Positions 23,715 to 32,781 of a DNA stretch of 64,000 bases are shown piece after piece. Below the pieces are notes generated by a model. It did not search any database. It was not told the DNA's origin and was given only the letters and a program-made list of their open reading frames with translations. The position numbers and the translations under genes are program-made. The DNA is from M3007 sp041741155 (GTDB lineage: Bacteria > Bacteroidota > Bacteroidia > Chitinophagales > Saprospiraceae), in contig JBGSKO010000104.1 of assembly GCA_041741155.1 (NCBI GenBank), positions 33,277 through 97,276 on the forward strand, given 5' to 3'. How positions within the stretch are numbered: the first letter of the stretch is position 1; each line of letters starts with the position of its first letter.

Positions 23715-25748
23715 ATGACTTTCCACCTCCAATCATCCTACGTCCCTACCGGCGATCAGCCCCAGGCGATCCACCAACTGGTGGAGGCTATCCGCGCCGG
23801 CGACCGCGCACAGGTGTTGCTCGGCGTGACCGGTTCAGGCAAAACGTTCACTATGGCGAATGTCATCGCCCAACTGAACCGCCCCACGCTTGTCCTGACC
23901 CACAACAAAACCCTGACCGCCCAGCTCTACGGCGAGTTGCAGTCTTTTTTTCCCGATAACGCCGTGGAGTATTTTGTGTCGTACTACGACTACTACCAGC
24001 CCGAGGCGTACATTTCCGTGACGGACACCTACATCGAAAAGGATCTCCAGATCAACGAGTTGGTGGACAAGCTGCGCCTGAAAGCCACCAGTACCCTGCT
24101 CTCGGGCCGCCGCGACATCATCATCGTAGCCTCCGTGTCCTGCATCTACGGTATGGGCAATCCTGCCGACTACGCCACCGGCATCATCCGCATCCACAAG
24201 GGTATGAAACTGTCCAAAACGCAGTTTCTCTATTCCCTCACCGATAGCCTGTACTCCCGCACGGAGACGGATTTTGGCCGCGCTACCTTCCGCGTGCGCG
24301 GCGATACAGTGGATATCAACCTGCCCTACGCCGACTGGGGCTACCGGGTCATTTTCTGGGGCGACGAGATAGAAAGCATCGAAAGTATTGAGATAGAAAG
24401 TGGCAAGCGCGTCACTAATATGGACGAGGCTGCTGTTTTTCCGGCCAACCTGTACATCGCCCCAAAAGACCGGCTGAGTGAAATCCTGAACGCCATTCAG
24501 GATGAAATGGCTGCACAGGAGAAATACTTCATTTCCGAAGGCCGGCACCTGGAGGCGCGCCGCATCCGCGAACGCACGGCCTTCGATATCGAGATGATCC
24601 GCGAACTGGGTTATTGCAGCGGTATCGAAAACTACTCCCGTTTCTTTGACCGCCGCGAGCCGGGAACCCGCCCGTTTTGCCTGCTTGATTATTTCCCCGA
24701 CGACTACCTGATGATCGTGGACGAGAGCCACGTCACCATCCCGCAGGTGCGCGGCATGTGGGGGGGGGACCGCGCCCGCAAACAGATGCTGGTGAACTAC
24801 GGCTTCCGCCTGCCTTCGGCCATTGACAACCGCCCGCTCAGTTTCGAGGAATTCGAGGGACTCATCAATCAGGTTGTTTTTGTGAGTGCTACCCCCGCCG
24901 ATTATGAACTGGAAAAAACCGAAGGCGTGGTAGTGGAACAATTGGTACGCCCTACGGGGTTGCTCGATCCACCCATCGAAGTGCGTCCTTCGCTGAACCA
25001 GATAGACGACCTCATGGAAGAAATCCAGAAACGCATCGCGCTGGACGAACGCACGCTTGTGACAACCCTCACCAAGCGGATGGCCGAGGAACTTTCCGCC
25101 TATTTGTTGCGCCTCAATATCCGCTGCCGCTTCATCCACAGCGAAGTAGAAACCCTGGAGCGCGTGGAAATTATCCGCGACCTGCGCCTCGGCGAGTACG
25201 ACGTGCTGGTGGGTGTCAACCTCCTGCGCGAGGGCCTCGACATGCCCGAAGTATCGCTCGTGGCTATTCTCGATGCCGACAAAGAAGGTTTTTTGCGCAA
25301 CATGCGCTCGCTCACCCAAACGGCCGGCCGTGCTGCCCGAAATGCCAACGGCCTCGTCATTTTTTACGCCGACAAGATCACCGACTCCATGCGCAACACC
25401 ATAGACGAAACCAACCGCCGTCGCTCGGCACAAATGGCATACAATACGGAACACGGTATCACGCCGCGCACCGTCACCAGAACCCGGGAAGAGATCATGG
25501 CCCAGCGCAGTATCCTCGATATCCGGGGCGTGGAGCAAACCAAGTACTACGTGGAGCCTGAAACCACCACCCTGGCGGCCGAACCTATTGTTGCTTATGC
25601 CACGCGCACGCAGCTGGAAAAAATGGTTTCCGAAACCGAGTCGCGTATGAAAAAAGCTGCCAAGGACCTGGATTTTATCACGGCTGCACAATTGCGGGAC
25701 GAGATGCTGGCGTTGAAAAAACAGTTGAAGGAAAAGTTTGGGGAATGA
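23715..25748 (+). CDS. uvrB: UvrABC excinuclease subunit B
   Basis: The 677-residue protein is a complete UvrB. It has Walker A GVTGSGKT (37-44), the damage-probing beta-hairpin region YYDYYQPEAYIS, ENYSRFFDRREPGTRPFCLLDYFP, DESH, and helicase motifs V and VI (GVNLLREGLDMPEVSLVAILDADKEGFLR and QTAGRAARN). A C-terminal UVR domain (about 632-670, LEKMVSETESRMKKAAKDLDFITAAQLRDEM) binds UvrC. It verifies DNA lesions in nucleotide excision repair. It is preceded by a 25-base stretch similar to one upstream of the Fic gene. Confidence 0.98.
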   Translation: MTFHLQSSYVPTGDQPQAIHQLVEAIRAGDRAQVLLGVTGSGKTFTMANVIAQLNRPTLVLTHNKTLTAQLYGELQSFFPDNAVEYFVSYYDYYQPEAYISVTDTYIEKDLQINELVDKLRLKATSTLLSGRRDIIIVASVSCIYGMGNPADYATGIIRIHKGMKLSKTQFLYSLTDSLYSRTETDFGRATFRVRGDTVDINLPYADWGYRVIFWGDEIESIESIEIESGKRVTNMDEAAVFPANLYIAPKDRLSEILNAIQDEMAAQEKYFISEGRHLEARRIRERTAFDIEMIRELGYCSGIENYSRFFDRREPGTRPFCLLDYFPDDYLMIVDESHVTIPQVRGMWGGDRARKQMLVNYGFRLPSAIDNRPLSFEEFEGLINQVVFVSATPADYELEKTEGVVVEQLVRPTGLLDPPIEVRPSLNQIDDLMEEIQKRIALDERTLVTTLTKRMAEELSAYLLRLNIRCRFIHSEVETLERVEIIRDLRLGEYDVLVGVNLLREGLDMPEVSLVAILDADKEGFLRNMRSLTQTAGRAARNANGLVIFYADKITDSMRNTIDETNRRRSAQMAYNTEHGITPRTVTRTREEIMAQRSILDIRGVEQTKYYVEPETTTLAAEPIVAYATRTQLEKMVSETESRMKKAAKDLDFITAAQLRDEMLALKKQLKEKFGE

Positions 25749-25781
25749 TCGCACTTTAATTTTCACCGGAAAAACAAAAAC

Positions 25782-26837
25782 ATGGTAGAAATAGCCAATC
25801 CCATTTACGATGTCGTATTCAAGTACCTGATGAACGACGAGAAAGTAGCCAAACTGCTGCTTTCGGCCATTCTCGGCAAGGAGGTCCTTTCGCTCGAATT
25901 TCGGCCCACGGAACACCATTTTCCCGTCGGGGAGTTACTGGCTGTGCTGCGCATGGATTTCACCGCCCGCATCGTGGATGCCGACGGGCACCAGGAATTA
26001 GTCATACTGGAACTGCAAAAAGCCAAGTTGGCCAGCGACATTATGCGTTTTCGCCGGTACCTCGGCGAGCAGTACGCCAACAAAGAAAATGTGGTTCGCG
26101 AACCCGCGGCGGACTATCCTTATCGCAAAGCATTACCCATTCTCAGTATTTATTTTTTGGGGCACACGCTCGCACATGCCAAAGCGCCCGTCCTGCGGGT
26201 GAACAGAAGGTACATTGATGCCGCCACGGGCGAACAAATTCATGAAAAGGAGGAATTTATCGAAAGCCTGACCCACGACAGCATCATCATTCAAATTCCA
26301 TACCTCAAGGGCCGGCGCCGCAACGAACTGGAGCAGTTGCTTGCGCTGTTCGATCAGTCCAGCGCTACGGACGATCCACACTTTTTATCGGTGAGCGAAG
26401 AGGATTTGCCCGAGCGCTACCGCCCTTTGCTGCGCAGGTTGCAAAAGGCTGTGGCCGACCCGGTTGTCCGACAAACCATGGATGCGGAGGATGACCTGCT
26501 GGAGGAATTCAAGGATTACCAGCGCCTGATTTCTGAACAAGAATACACCATATTGGAGCAGGAACAAATCATTCTGGAGAACAAAAAAGAAATCCTGGAG
26601 AGCAAAAAAGAAATCTCGGAGACTAAAAAAGAAATCTCGAAAAAGGAGAAAATACTCTCGGAAAAGGAGAAAACGATCTCAGAGAAAGAGAAAACGATCT
26701 CGGAAAAGGATCGGCAAATCGAAAACGCAATTATCGAATTGCATACTTCCTCCAATACCAGTATCGAGCAACTGGCTATTATTTTTGGACTAACCATGAT
26801 GCAAGTCGAAGCGATTTTGAGTCGAAAGCGCGATTAG
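25782..26837 (+). CDS. Rpn/PD-(D/E)XK family protein with C-terminal coiled coil
   Basis: The 351-residue protein starts MVEIANPIYDVVFKYLMNDEKVAKLLLSAILGKEV, typical of the PD-(D/E)XK nuclease family often labelled as transposase or Rpn (recombination-promoting nuclease). MDFTARIVDADGHQELVILELQKAK supplies the D...ExxK active-site pattern. Residues about 250-325 form a long coiled coil made of short Glu/Lys repeats (for instance KEKTISEKEKTISEKD), followed by a helix-turn-helix-like end. Rpn proteins are non-site-specific DNases associated with horizontal transfer, and repeat-length changes in the coiled coil are a likely source of variation. No terminal inverted repeats are seen around it. 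Confidence 0.85.
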   Translation: MVEIANPIYDVVFKYLMNDEKVAKLLLSAILGKEVLSLEFRPTEHHFPVGELLAVLRMDFTARIVDADGHQELVILELQKAKLASDIMRFRRYLGEQYANKENVVREPAADYPYRKALPILSIYFLGHTLAHAKAPVLRVNRRYIDAATGEQIHEKEEFIESLTHDSIIIQIPYLKGRRRNELEQLLALFDQSSATDDPHFLSVSEEDLPERYRPLLRRLQKAVADPVVRQTMDAEDDLLEEFKDYQRLISEQEYTILEQEQIILENKKEILESKKEISETKKEISKKEKILSEKEKTISEKEKTISEKDRQIENAIIELHTSSNTSIEQLAIIFGLTMMQVEAILSRKRD

Positions 26838-27031
26838 TTGCGATTAATGCGCGCAATGATTCGGGCAGGCCCGGTAGCCGTTCTGCGCATCCCTATCCGG
26901 TTCACAAAACCGGATTTAAATTATCCCAGAAAAAAATCCTGGCCGGTGCAGCACCCCCGGCCCTTGCTGCACCATTCTTTCAAACCCGTCAGCCAGGTCA
27001 AAGTCCATTGTAAATCAAAATCACAAATCGC

Positions 27032-27562
27032 ATGGAGCAACTCATCGCCGCCTGCCGTCGGGGCGACAGTACCGCACAGCGCCAGCTGTTTGAAAAGTAC
27101 AAAAATCCGCTTTTCAACGTCTGCTTGCGCTATGCTCGCGACCGACCCGAAGCGCAGGATATTTTGCAGGATGCATTCCTCTCTATTTTCCGTGATCTTG
27201 GACAATACAACGGCAACGGCGCCTTCGAGGGCTGGATGCACCGCGTGACTGTCCGAAGCGCCCTGCAGCACCTGCGCAAAAAAAATCCATTACGCTTCGC
27301 CGAAGACTACGACGACCTGCCTGCCAATACCTGGAACACTATTCCCGATACCGATCTCAACAGCGAGGCCATTCTCGGTATGGTGCAGCAGCTGCCTCCC
27401 GGCTACCGCACCGTATTCAATCTGCATTGCGTGGAAGCATACTCTTATACCGAAATAGCCGCCGAGCTCGGCATCACCGAAAGCACCGTACGTTCTCAAT
27501 ACGTTCGCGCCTGCAAACAACTGCGCGGAATGGTCGAACGCCTGCTATCCATACCCGTATAG
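27032..27562 (+). CDS. ECF-type RNA polymerase sigma factor
   Basis: The 176-residue protein has region 2 (FEKYKNPLFNVCLRYARDRPEAQDILQDAFLSIFRDLGQYNGNGAFEGWMHRVTVRSA) and region 4 (LPPGYRTVFNLHCVEAYSYTEIAAELGITESTVRSQYVRACKQL) of ECF sigma factors, without regions 1 and 3. The downstream gene on the same strand encodes a membrane-anchored protein that likely holds it in check. The gap between them is taken up by a large inverted repeat array that starts at this gene's stop codon. Confidence 0.95.
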   Translation: MEQLIAACRRGDSTAQRQLFEKYKNPLFNVCLRYARDRPEAQDILQDAFLSIFRDLGQYNGNGAFEGWMHRVTVRSALQHLRKKNPLRFAEDYDDLPANTWNTIPDTDLNSEAILGMVQQLPPGYRTVFNLHCVEAYSYTEIAAELGITESTVRSQYVRACKQLRGMVERLLSIPV

Positions 27563-27691
27563 GTTGGAGGGTTTCTGGTTGGAGGGTTAGAAGGTTTCTG
27601 GTTAGAGGGGTTTCTGGATACGCCCCCCAACTAAAAACCTTCCAACCAGAAACCAGAAACCTTCTAACCCTCCAACCAGAAACCTTCTAAC
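27560..27691. repeat. Inverted array of GGTTGGAGGGTTTCTGGTT units between sigma factor and putative anti-sigma gene
   Basis: The left arm (27560-27618) begins at the TAG stop codon of the sigma factor and repeats GGTTGGAGGG/GGTTTCTGG/GGTTAGAAGG. The right arm (27628-27691) carries the same units inverted. Bases 27570-27603 are exactly complementary to 27651-27684 (34 bases by eye). The array ends about 20 bases before the next start codon. Confidence 0.92.
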
Positions 27692-27710
27692 TCATTTCAA
27701 TCATCATGTC

Positions 27711-29762
27711 ATGGAAAATAAAAAATCTACAAACCAGGAATTAGAAAATCTGCTGCGCAAAGGTCTGGAGCAGGTCCATCAAACACCCGATACCGATATT
27801 TGGGAAAAAATTGCCGTTCGGCAGGAGCCGAAAAACGTGTGGCTCCGATTGCGCCGTTGGGCGCAGTATGCTGTGCCAATTGCCCTGGTGATCGGGCTGT
27901 CCGTGGCCGGCTGGTGGTACAGCGAAAAGGATCCACAAACGACGCCCTCCGACACACCACCCACCCTTCAGCAGGCGCAAAAACCCAACATTCCCGTAGC
28001 GGATGCCGGGCAACAAACCCTGCCCTACTCCACAGAGCCTGCGATCGGCATCTCCTCCAACCGGCAAAACAGCGGGCTCCAGCGCCTGAATACCGTGCCC
28101 GCTGCTACCGTGCATTTTCAAGCCGAAACAGGCGTGCAGTACCAAAGCCCCTCTACCGGTACCACCGTACACATTCCCGGCGGAGCCTTGGTGGATAGTC
28201 GGGGTCGGGCTATTCGTGGCCAAGTCGAACTCATGCTCCGCGAATACCGCGACATCCCCGACTTCCTGGCATCCGGCATTCCAATGCATTTCGGCGACGA
28301 GCGTGGCGAGTTTTTCTTCAACTCCGGCGGTATGTTCGAAGTGCGCGTAACGCAAAACGGCGAAACCCTCAGCATGGCCCCCGGCCAGGCATACGACCTC
28401 ACCTTCGCCGCCACCGGAGAACTGACAGACGCCAACATGTTCTATCTGAATGATCAAACCGGCGCGTGGGAGTACCTGCCCGACCCGGCATTTAGCGAAG
28501 CAGGCGAAAATGGTCGCAACGTCGTTCCTGCCCAGGCACGTCTCGTTTCTGAAAGCGAAGCCATCCGCAACAACCGCAAGCGCGACAACCAGCCCTGCCT
28601 GCCGCGAATAGCCGAACAGCCCGCCAAATTTGATGCGGCTACCTGGGTAAAAACCGGCGTACGCATAGGCCACGAATTGGCCACCGGAAAAACCAAAATG
28701 CCCGGCTGGTTCCGCAAACGCCCCTGGATCAGCAATGAAGTGCTGCTCAACAGCCTGGAGCGCGGATCGGTGCACATCGTCCAGAACCGCGATCAGGGCG
28801 AACTCTTTTTCCCCGAAGACATCACCGGCGTATTCTCCGAACTCAAAGCGTTCAAAGACTGCTACTTCATGCGCACCGGAGACTCCATCAACCCGCAAAA
28901 ACAACTCCGAACCGATGTGTACTGGGATCGCATTTCCATTTCGCAAGACCTTGGGAACAAATGCAACATCTGGCTCTACAGCGAAAAAGAAGGAATGCTG
29001 ACGTTCCAGGCGAACCTGACTGCTACCGTGGGTAATAAAACCTTCAATGCCCAAAAGGTAATGACCGAATATAAACGCCTGCGCACCGAACGGCTTGAAA
29101 ATCTCGAAACGCTGGCCGACAATATGCGCCAATTCCTGACGGTAGCGCCGGCCTTCCAAACCGAGGACGAGTGGTGCCTTACGCAGCCGGAATGGCTCGA
29201 ATCTTTCGAGACACAGCACCCTAAAATGGCGCAACGGTACGAAGCACTCGTACGGGCAGGCCTCACCACCAATGACTCCATTGCCCGTGCCGCCTGGGAA
29301 AACTGGCGCGCTCGGTTGCGGGAAAACTACATGAAGGATGATTTTCGCGCTGCCACTACCGGACGCGAAGGCAACGAAAACCTCCAGTATGCCCTGCGCC
29401 TGACCAACTTCGGAGTATACAATTGTGATCAAATATTCCGCCTGGGCCAACAACAGGACTACATCTACGCCTCCTACGAAACCTCCGACGGAAACCGCAT
29501 TTTGCCTGCCACCGTGAGCATTCTGGATCGAAATACACGGCTGTTTTTCACCTTGCCAAAAGCAAATAAAATGCTCTGTTTACCCGGTCGCAATATTGAT
29601 GTAATTGTAACCGACAGCGACGGCCGGTTCTACCACCTCCCGGCAGATGCGTACGAACGTATCCAGGCGGGCAAAAAGCAGCAACTCGCCACCTTTACCG
29701 TGAAGGATATTACCGAAAAAACCCGCACCCCGCGAGACTGGGCGAATTACCTGGATATGTAA
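27711..29762 (+). CDS. Large single-pass membrane protein, putative anti-sigma factor
   Basis: The 683-residue protein starts with a cytoplasmic segment of about 55 residues (NQELENLLRKGLEQVHQTPDTDIWEKIAVRQEPK) that resembles the N-termini of Bacteroidota anti-sigma proteins. One membrane helix follows (YAVPIALVIGLSVAGWWY, about 54-71), then a long periplasmic part. The region about 135-250 (GTTVHIPGGALVDSRGRAIRGQVELMLREYRD...) looks like a beta-sandwich of ZU5/carboxypeptidase-regulatory type. No zinc-binding HxxxCxxC anti-sigma motif is present. It is far larger than classical anti-sigma factors, so an extracellular sensor function is plausible. The link to the sigma factor rests on gene order. 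Confidence 0.65.
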   Translation: MENKKSTNQELENLLRKGLEQVHQTPDTDIWEKIAVRQEPKNVWLRLRRWAQYAVPIALVIGLSVAGWWYSEKDPQTTPSDTPPTLQQAQKPNIPVADAGQQTLPYSTEPAIGISSNRQNSGLQRLNTVPAATVHFQAETGVQYQSPSTGTTVHIPGGALVDSRGRAIRGQVELMLREYRDIPDFLASGIPMHFGDERGEFFFNSGGMFEVRVTQNGETLSMAPGQAYDLTFAATGELTDANMFYLNDQTGAWEYLPDPAFSEAGENGRNVVPAQARLVSESEAIRNNRKRDNQPCLPRIAEQPAKFDAATWVKTGVRIGHELATGKTKMPGWFRKRPWISNEVLLNSLERGSVHIVQNRDQGELFFPEDITGVFSELKAFKDCYFMRTGDSINPQKQLRTDVYWDRISISQDLGNKCNIWLYSEKEGMLTFQANLTATVGNKTFNAQKVMTEYKRLRTERLENLETLADNMRQFLTVAPAFQTEDEWCLTQPEWLESFETQHPKMAQRYEALVRAGLTTNDSIARAAWENWRARLRENYMKDDFRAATTGREGNENLQYALRLTNFGVYNCDQIFRLGQQQDYIYASYETSDGNRILPATVSILDRNTRLFFTLPKANKMLCLPGRNIDVIVTDSDGRFYHLPADAYERIQAGKKQQLATFTVKDITEKTRTPRDWANYLDM

Positions 29763-29773
29763 CCGCAAATAGG

Positions 29774-29826
29774 ACGCAGCACAGATTTTTTCAGGTTTTT
29801 AAAAACCTGGAAAGTCTGTGCTGCGT
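29774..29826. repeat. Palindromic repeat of the TTCCAGGTTT family, copy A
   Basis: A 53-base imperfect palindrome: ACGCAGCACAGA...TTTTTCAGGTTTTT is answered by AAAAACCTGGAAAGTCTGTG...GCGT. The core AAACCTGGAAAGTCT is shared with copies at 35134, 50668 and 62740. It begins 12 bases after the putative anti-sigma gene, is likely to terminate it, and directly precedes the promoter of the next gene. Confidence 0.8.
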
Positions 29827-29838
29827 AAATCGTTGGTC

Positions 29839-29847
29839 TATCTTTGC
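29839..29847 (+). promoter_or_regulatory. Predicted -7 element of D-3-phosphoglycerate dehydrogenase gene
   Basis: TATCTTTGC matches TAnnTTTG and lies 27 bases before the start codon at 29875. The upstream element would fall inside palindrome copy A and is not clear. Confidence 0.55.
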
Positions 29848-29874
29848 ACCGTTTTTACGCAACAACTACGGAAA

Positions 29875-30831
29875 ATGATAAAGATCCTCGCCAACGACGG
29901 CATTCACCCCGACGGTAAACTCTTGCTCGAAGAAGCCAACTATCAGGTCATTACCGACAAAATTCCACAGGACGAACTGGCCGCGCATATTGGCGAATAC
30001 GACGTCCTGATCGTGCGCAGCGCCACCAAGGTCACCCGAGCCATTATTGATGCCGGAAAAAACCTCAAGGTCATCGCGCGCGGGGGCGTAGGGTTGGATA
30101 ATATTGACGTAGAGCATGCCCAAAGCAAAGGTATTCCGGTGTACAACACGCCGAAAGCCTCCTCACGCGCCGTAGCCGAACTGACATTTGGACACCTGTT
30201 TAGCATCGCGCGTATGCTCCAGCGCAGCAACCGGGAACTTTCTACCGGCGGCGATTTCAAAAAACTGAAAAAAGCCTACGAAACCGGAATCCAACTGCGC
30301 GGCAAAACCCTCGGTATCCTCGGCTTCGGTCGCATCGGCCAGGAAATGGCTCAAATAGCCCTGGGTTTGGGTATGGATGTACGCGCACACGATCCGTTTG
30401 TACAAGAAGCTGAAGTAGCCATTCAACTGTACCGCTACGAGGACGCAAAACTCTGTATCCGCATTCGCACCGAACCCTTCGACCGCGTCATCCGCGAATC
30501 CGACGTCATCACCCTGCACCTGCCGGGCGGTAGCGGCCCAATCATCTCGACGGCAGAAATCGAAAAAATGAAGGACGGGGTTATCCTGCTCAACACCGCC
30601 CGCGGCGGCCTCATTGACGAGGAAATCCTGCTCCAGGCCCTCGAAAGTGGCAAAGTCGGTGGCGCCGGACTGGATGTGTTCAACAACGAACCCACGCCCA
30701 ATGAAGCACTTCTAAAACACCCGAAGATTTCATGCTCTCCCCATATCGGTGCCAGCACAATGGAAGCACAGTCCTACATCGGTATGGAACTGGCCGACAA
30801 AATCATCGCTTTTTTCGGAGACGATAAATAG
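29875..30831 (+). CDS. serA: D-3-phosphoglycerate dehydrogenase (short form, no ACT domain)
   Basis: From ATG 29875 the protein has 318 residues. It has the D-2-hydroxyacid dehydrogenase fold: IARGGVGLDNIDVEHA with the substrate Arg, LGILGFGRIGQEMAQIALGLGM as the NAD-binding motif near residue 150, VITLHLPGG, LLNTARGGLIDEEIL with the second Arg, NNEPTPNEALLKHPKISCSPHIGAST with Glu and catalytic His. It is the length of the SerA type that lacks the serine-binding ACT domain and so should not be feedback-inhibited by serine. It would oxidise 3-phosphoglycerate in serine synthesis; a different 2-hydroxyacid substrate is possible. The frame upstream of 29875 lies in the repeat and promoter. Confidence 0.9.
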   Translation: MIKILANDGIHPDGKLLLEEANYQVITDKIPQDELAAHIGEYDVLIVRSATKVTRAIIDAGKNLKVIARGGVGLDNIDVEHAQSKGIPVYNTPKASSRAVAELTFGHLFSIARMLQRSNRELSTGGDFKKLKKAYETGIQLRGKTLGILGFGRIGQEMAQIALGLGMDVRAHDPFVQEAEVAIQLYRYEDAKLCIRIRTEPFDRVIRESDVITLHLPGGSGPIISTAEIEKMKDGVILLNTARGGLIDEEILLQALESGKVGGAGLDVFNNEPTPNEALLKHPKISCSPHIGASTMEAQSYIGMELADKIIAFFGDDK

Positions 30832-30891
30832 ATTATTGGCCGTTGGCTGTCGCGCAAAAACGCAATAGTCATTTGCCTCCTCCACACAACC

Positions 30892-31779
30892 ATGCTCCTG
30901 CATACCTGTACCGGACACCGCGCCGCCGTTTACACACTGGCATACGGACAAAGCGAGCGCCACTTCTTTTCGGCCGGCAGCGACGGCTGGATTGTCGAAT
31001 GGCGCCTCGACGAGCCGGAAACGGGCCGGGTAGCGGCATCGGTGGAAACACAGGTATTCTCCTTGTTGGCTCTTCCCGAAAAAAAACAACTGATCGCCGG
31101 AAACATGAATGGCGGCCTGCACTGGGTGGACCTGGAGAATCCCGAAAAAACGCGCAATATCCAGCACCACCAAAAAGGGGTGTACGATTTGCAGCAGCAC
31201 GGACCCTGGCTTTTTTCTGCCGGCGGCGAGGGCACGCTCACCCGTTGGGCGCTGGAAGATGCCCGCTCCGTGGAAAGTTTCCGCTTGTCCAACAGAGCCT
31301 TGCGCACAATTGCCATAGCGCCGGGCCGCAGCGAGCTGGCTGTGGGCGCCAGCGATGGAAACATCTATTTTTTGGATTTGGAGACGCTTGCTTTGAAAAA
31401 CACGCTTTTACAAGCGCATGATCCAGCCGTTTTTACACTGCGCTATGCTCCCGATGAGCGCTACCTGCTCAGCGGCGGCCGCGATGCCATGTTGCGGATT
31501 TGGGATTTGAAGCAAAGCCCTCCCGCACTCCACGACGAGCAGCCCGCGCATTGGTTCACCCTCAACCACATCGCGTACTCCCCCGACGGCAGTCGTTTCG
31601 CTACCGCCAGCCGGGACAAAACCATCAAAATCTGGGATTCCGCCACGTTCCGCCTGCTCATGGTCTTCGAAACCATCCGCGATAACGGACATATCAATTC
31701 CGTGAATCGTTTGCTTTGGCTTCCAGGCGCCCTGATTTCGGGCAGCGATGATCGAACGGTGAAGTTATGGGAGCCTTAA
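30892..31779 (+). CDS. WD40-repeat beta-propeller protein
   Basis: The 295-residue protein has no signal peptide and consists of about seven WD40 blades, for example AGSDGWIVEWRLDEPE, AGGEGTLTRWALEDARS, SGGRDAMLRIWDLKQS, ATASRDKTIKIWDSATFR and SGSDDRTVKLWEP. Such cytoplasmic propellers serve as protein interaction platforms; the partner is unknown. A clear terminator follows. Confidence 0.92.
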   Translation: MLLHTCTGHRAAVYTLAYGQSERHFFSAGSDGWIVEWRLDEPETGRVAASVETQVFSLLALPEKKQLIAGNMNGGLHWVDLENPEKTRNIQHHQKGVYDLQQHGPWLFSAGGEGTLTRWALEDARSVESFRLSNRALRTIAIAPGRSELAVGASDGNIYFLDLETLALKNTLLQAHDPAVFTLRYAPDERYLLSGGRDAMLRIWDLKQSPPALHDEQPAHWFTLNHIAYSPDGSRFATASRDKTIKIWDSATFRLLMVFETIRDNGHINSVNRLLWLPGALISGSDDRTVKLWEP

Positions 31780-31803
31780 AGACGATTCGTTCCAGCATAA
31801 AAG

Positions 31804-31841
31804 ATGCCCTGCACAGGAGAACCGGAGCAGGGCATTTTTTT
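31804..31841 (+). terminator. Factor-independent terminator of WD40 gene
   Basis: ATGCCCTG (31804-31811) pairs with CAGGGCAT (31828-31835) around a 16-base loop, followed by a T-tract. It lies 25 bases after the stop codon and in the convergent gap with hemD. Confidence 0.85.
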
Positions 31842-31864
31842 ATGAGCGGAATGACGGTAAGGCT

Positions 31865-32662
31865 TTACGCCTTGTCTCCGTTGTTGGAAATCTTCAGGTA
31901 GTTTTCCAAAGCTACGGCGATGGAAGGTACCTCGGGCGTGCCGGCCAGGATATTCACCATCATACCGCTATCAGTTACAGCCTTGTGCGCTGCTTTTCCG
32001 AATACACATATCCGACGGTCTTCCTGTCTGAAATCGGGGAACTGTTCGAACATGGACTTGATCTCCAGTGCTGAAAAAAAGGCAATAATATCGTACTTGA
32101 TCGCCTTGAGTTCGGACAAATCGGTATTAACGGTGCGGTACATGACAGCTTCCTGAACGGGCACTTTCAGGTCGGTAAAGAACTTCATAACATCCGGATT
32201 GCCCGGGTCACTGCACGGCAGAAAGAAGCGTTCATCTTTGTTGCGCAGGATGTAGGGCTTCAGGTCTTGTATGGTTTTGGTACCATTAAACACCTTGCGC
32301 TTGCGGAACATGATAAACTTTTGCAGGTAATTTGCCACAGCTTCGGTGGAGCAGAAGTACTTGGTTTCCTCCGAAATTTTGATACGCAGCTCGCCGCATA
32401 TCCGAAAAAAGTGGTCAATCGCTGTTCGGCTGGTGAAAATAATAGCAGTGTAATCGTTCGGATAAACCCGGTTCTTACGGTATTCTTTCTCGGTCAACCC
32501 TTCCACAGACACGAACGGCACGAAGTCGACGCGAACGCCGAAGCGCTTCTCCAATTCGTCGTATGCAGCACGTTGATTGGGATTAGGATGGGGTTGCGAG
32601 ATAAGGATGTTCTGAACCCTCTTGTAGGTTTCTTCCTGAACAGGTGCAGCGGTTGCAGACAT
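31865..32662 (-). CDS. hemD: Uroporphyrinogen-III synthase
   Basis: The 265-residue protein matches the two-domain HemD fold as found in Bacteroidota: KRVQNILISQPHPNPNQRAAYDELEKRFGVRVDFVPFVSVEGL at the N-terminus, YTAIIFTSRTAIDHFF, KYFCSTEAVANYL, YDIIAFFSALEIKSMFEQFP and ICVFGKAAHKAVTDSGM. Conservation in this family is low, so the call relies on order and pattern. It cyclises hydroxymethylbilane to uroporphyrinogen III in haem and cobalamin synthesis. The DUF4271 gene lies upstream on the same strand, a frequent Bacteroidota pairing. Confidence 0.88.
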   Translation of the reverse strand: MSATAAPVQEETYKRVQNILISQPHPNPNQRAAYDELEKRFGVRVDFVPFVSVEGLTEKEYRKNRVYPNDYTAIIFTSRTAIDHFFRICGELRIKISEETKYFCSTEAVANYLQKFIMFRKRKVFNGTKTIQDLKPYILRNKDERFFLPCSDPGNPDVMKFFTDLKVPVQEAVMYRTVNTDLSELKAIKYDIIAFFSALEIKSMFEQFPDFRQEDRRICVFGKAAHKAVTDSGMMVNILAGTPEVPSIAVALENYLKISNNGDKA

Positions 32663-32781
32663 TCGGGAGTTGTGTTTAAAATTTGTTCGGTGATTGGATG
32701 GTCGGCTTGGAATGCCGGCGTACGCGCATTGTTGTTAGGGTATGTTGGGGATTTTTTGCCGGAGTATTATCAAAATAACAA

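Noticed and set aside
23835..25919. Open frame of 694 codons opposite uvrB
   Set aside because: It is fully antisense to uvrB, with no recognisable motif; it arises from GC-rich codon usage.
25782..26837. Insertion sequence around the Rpn/PD-(D/E)XK gene
   Set aside because: No terminal inverted repeats or target duplications were found, and the family name transposase does not mean an active element.
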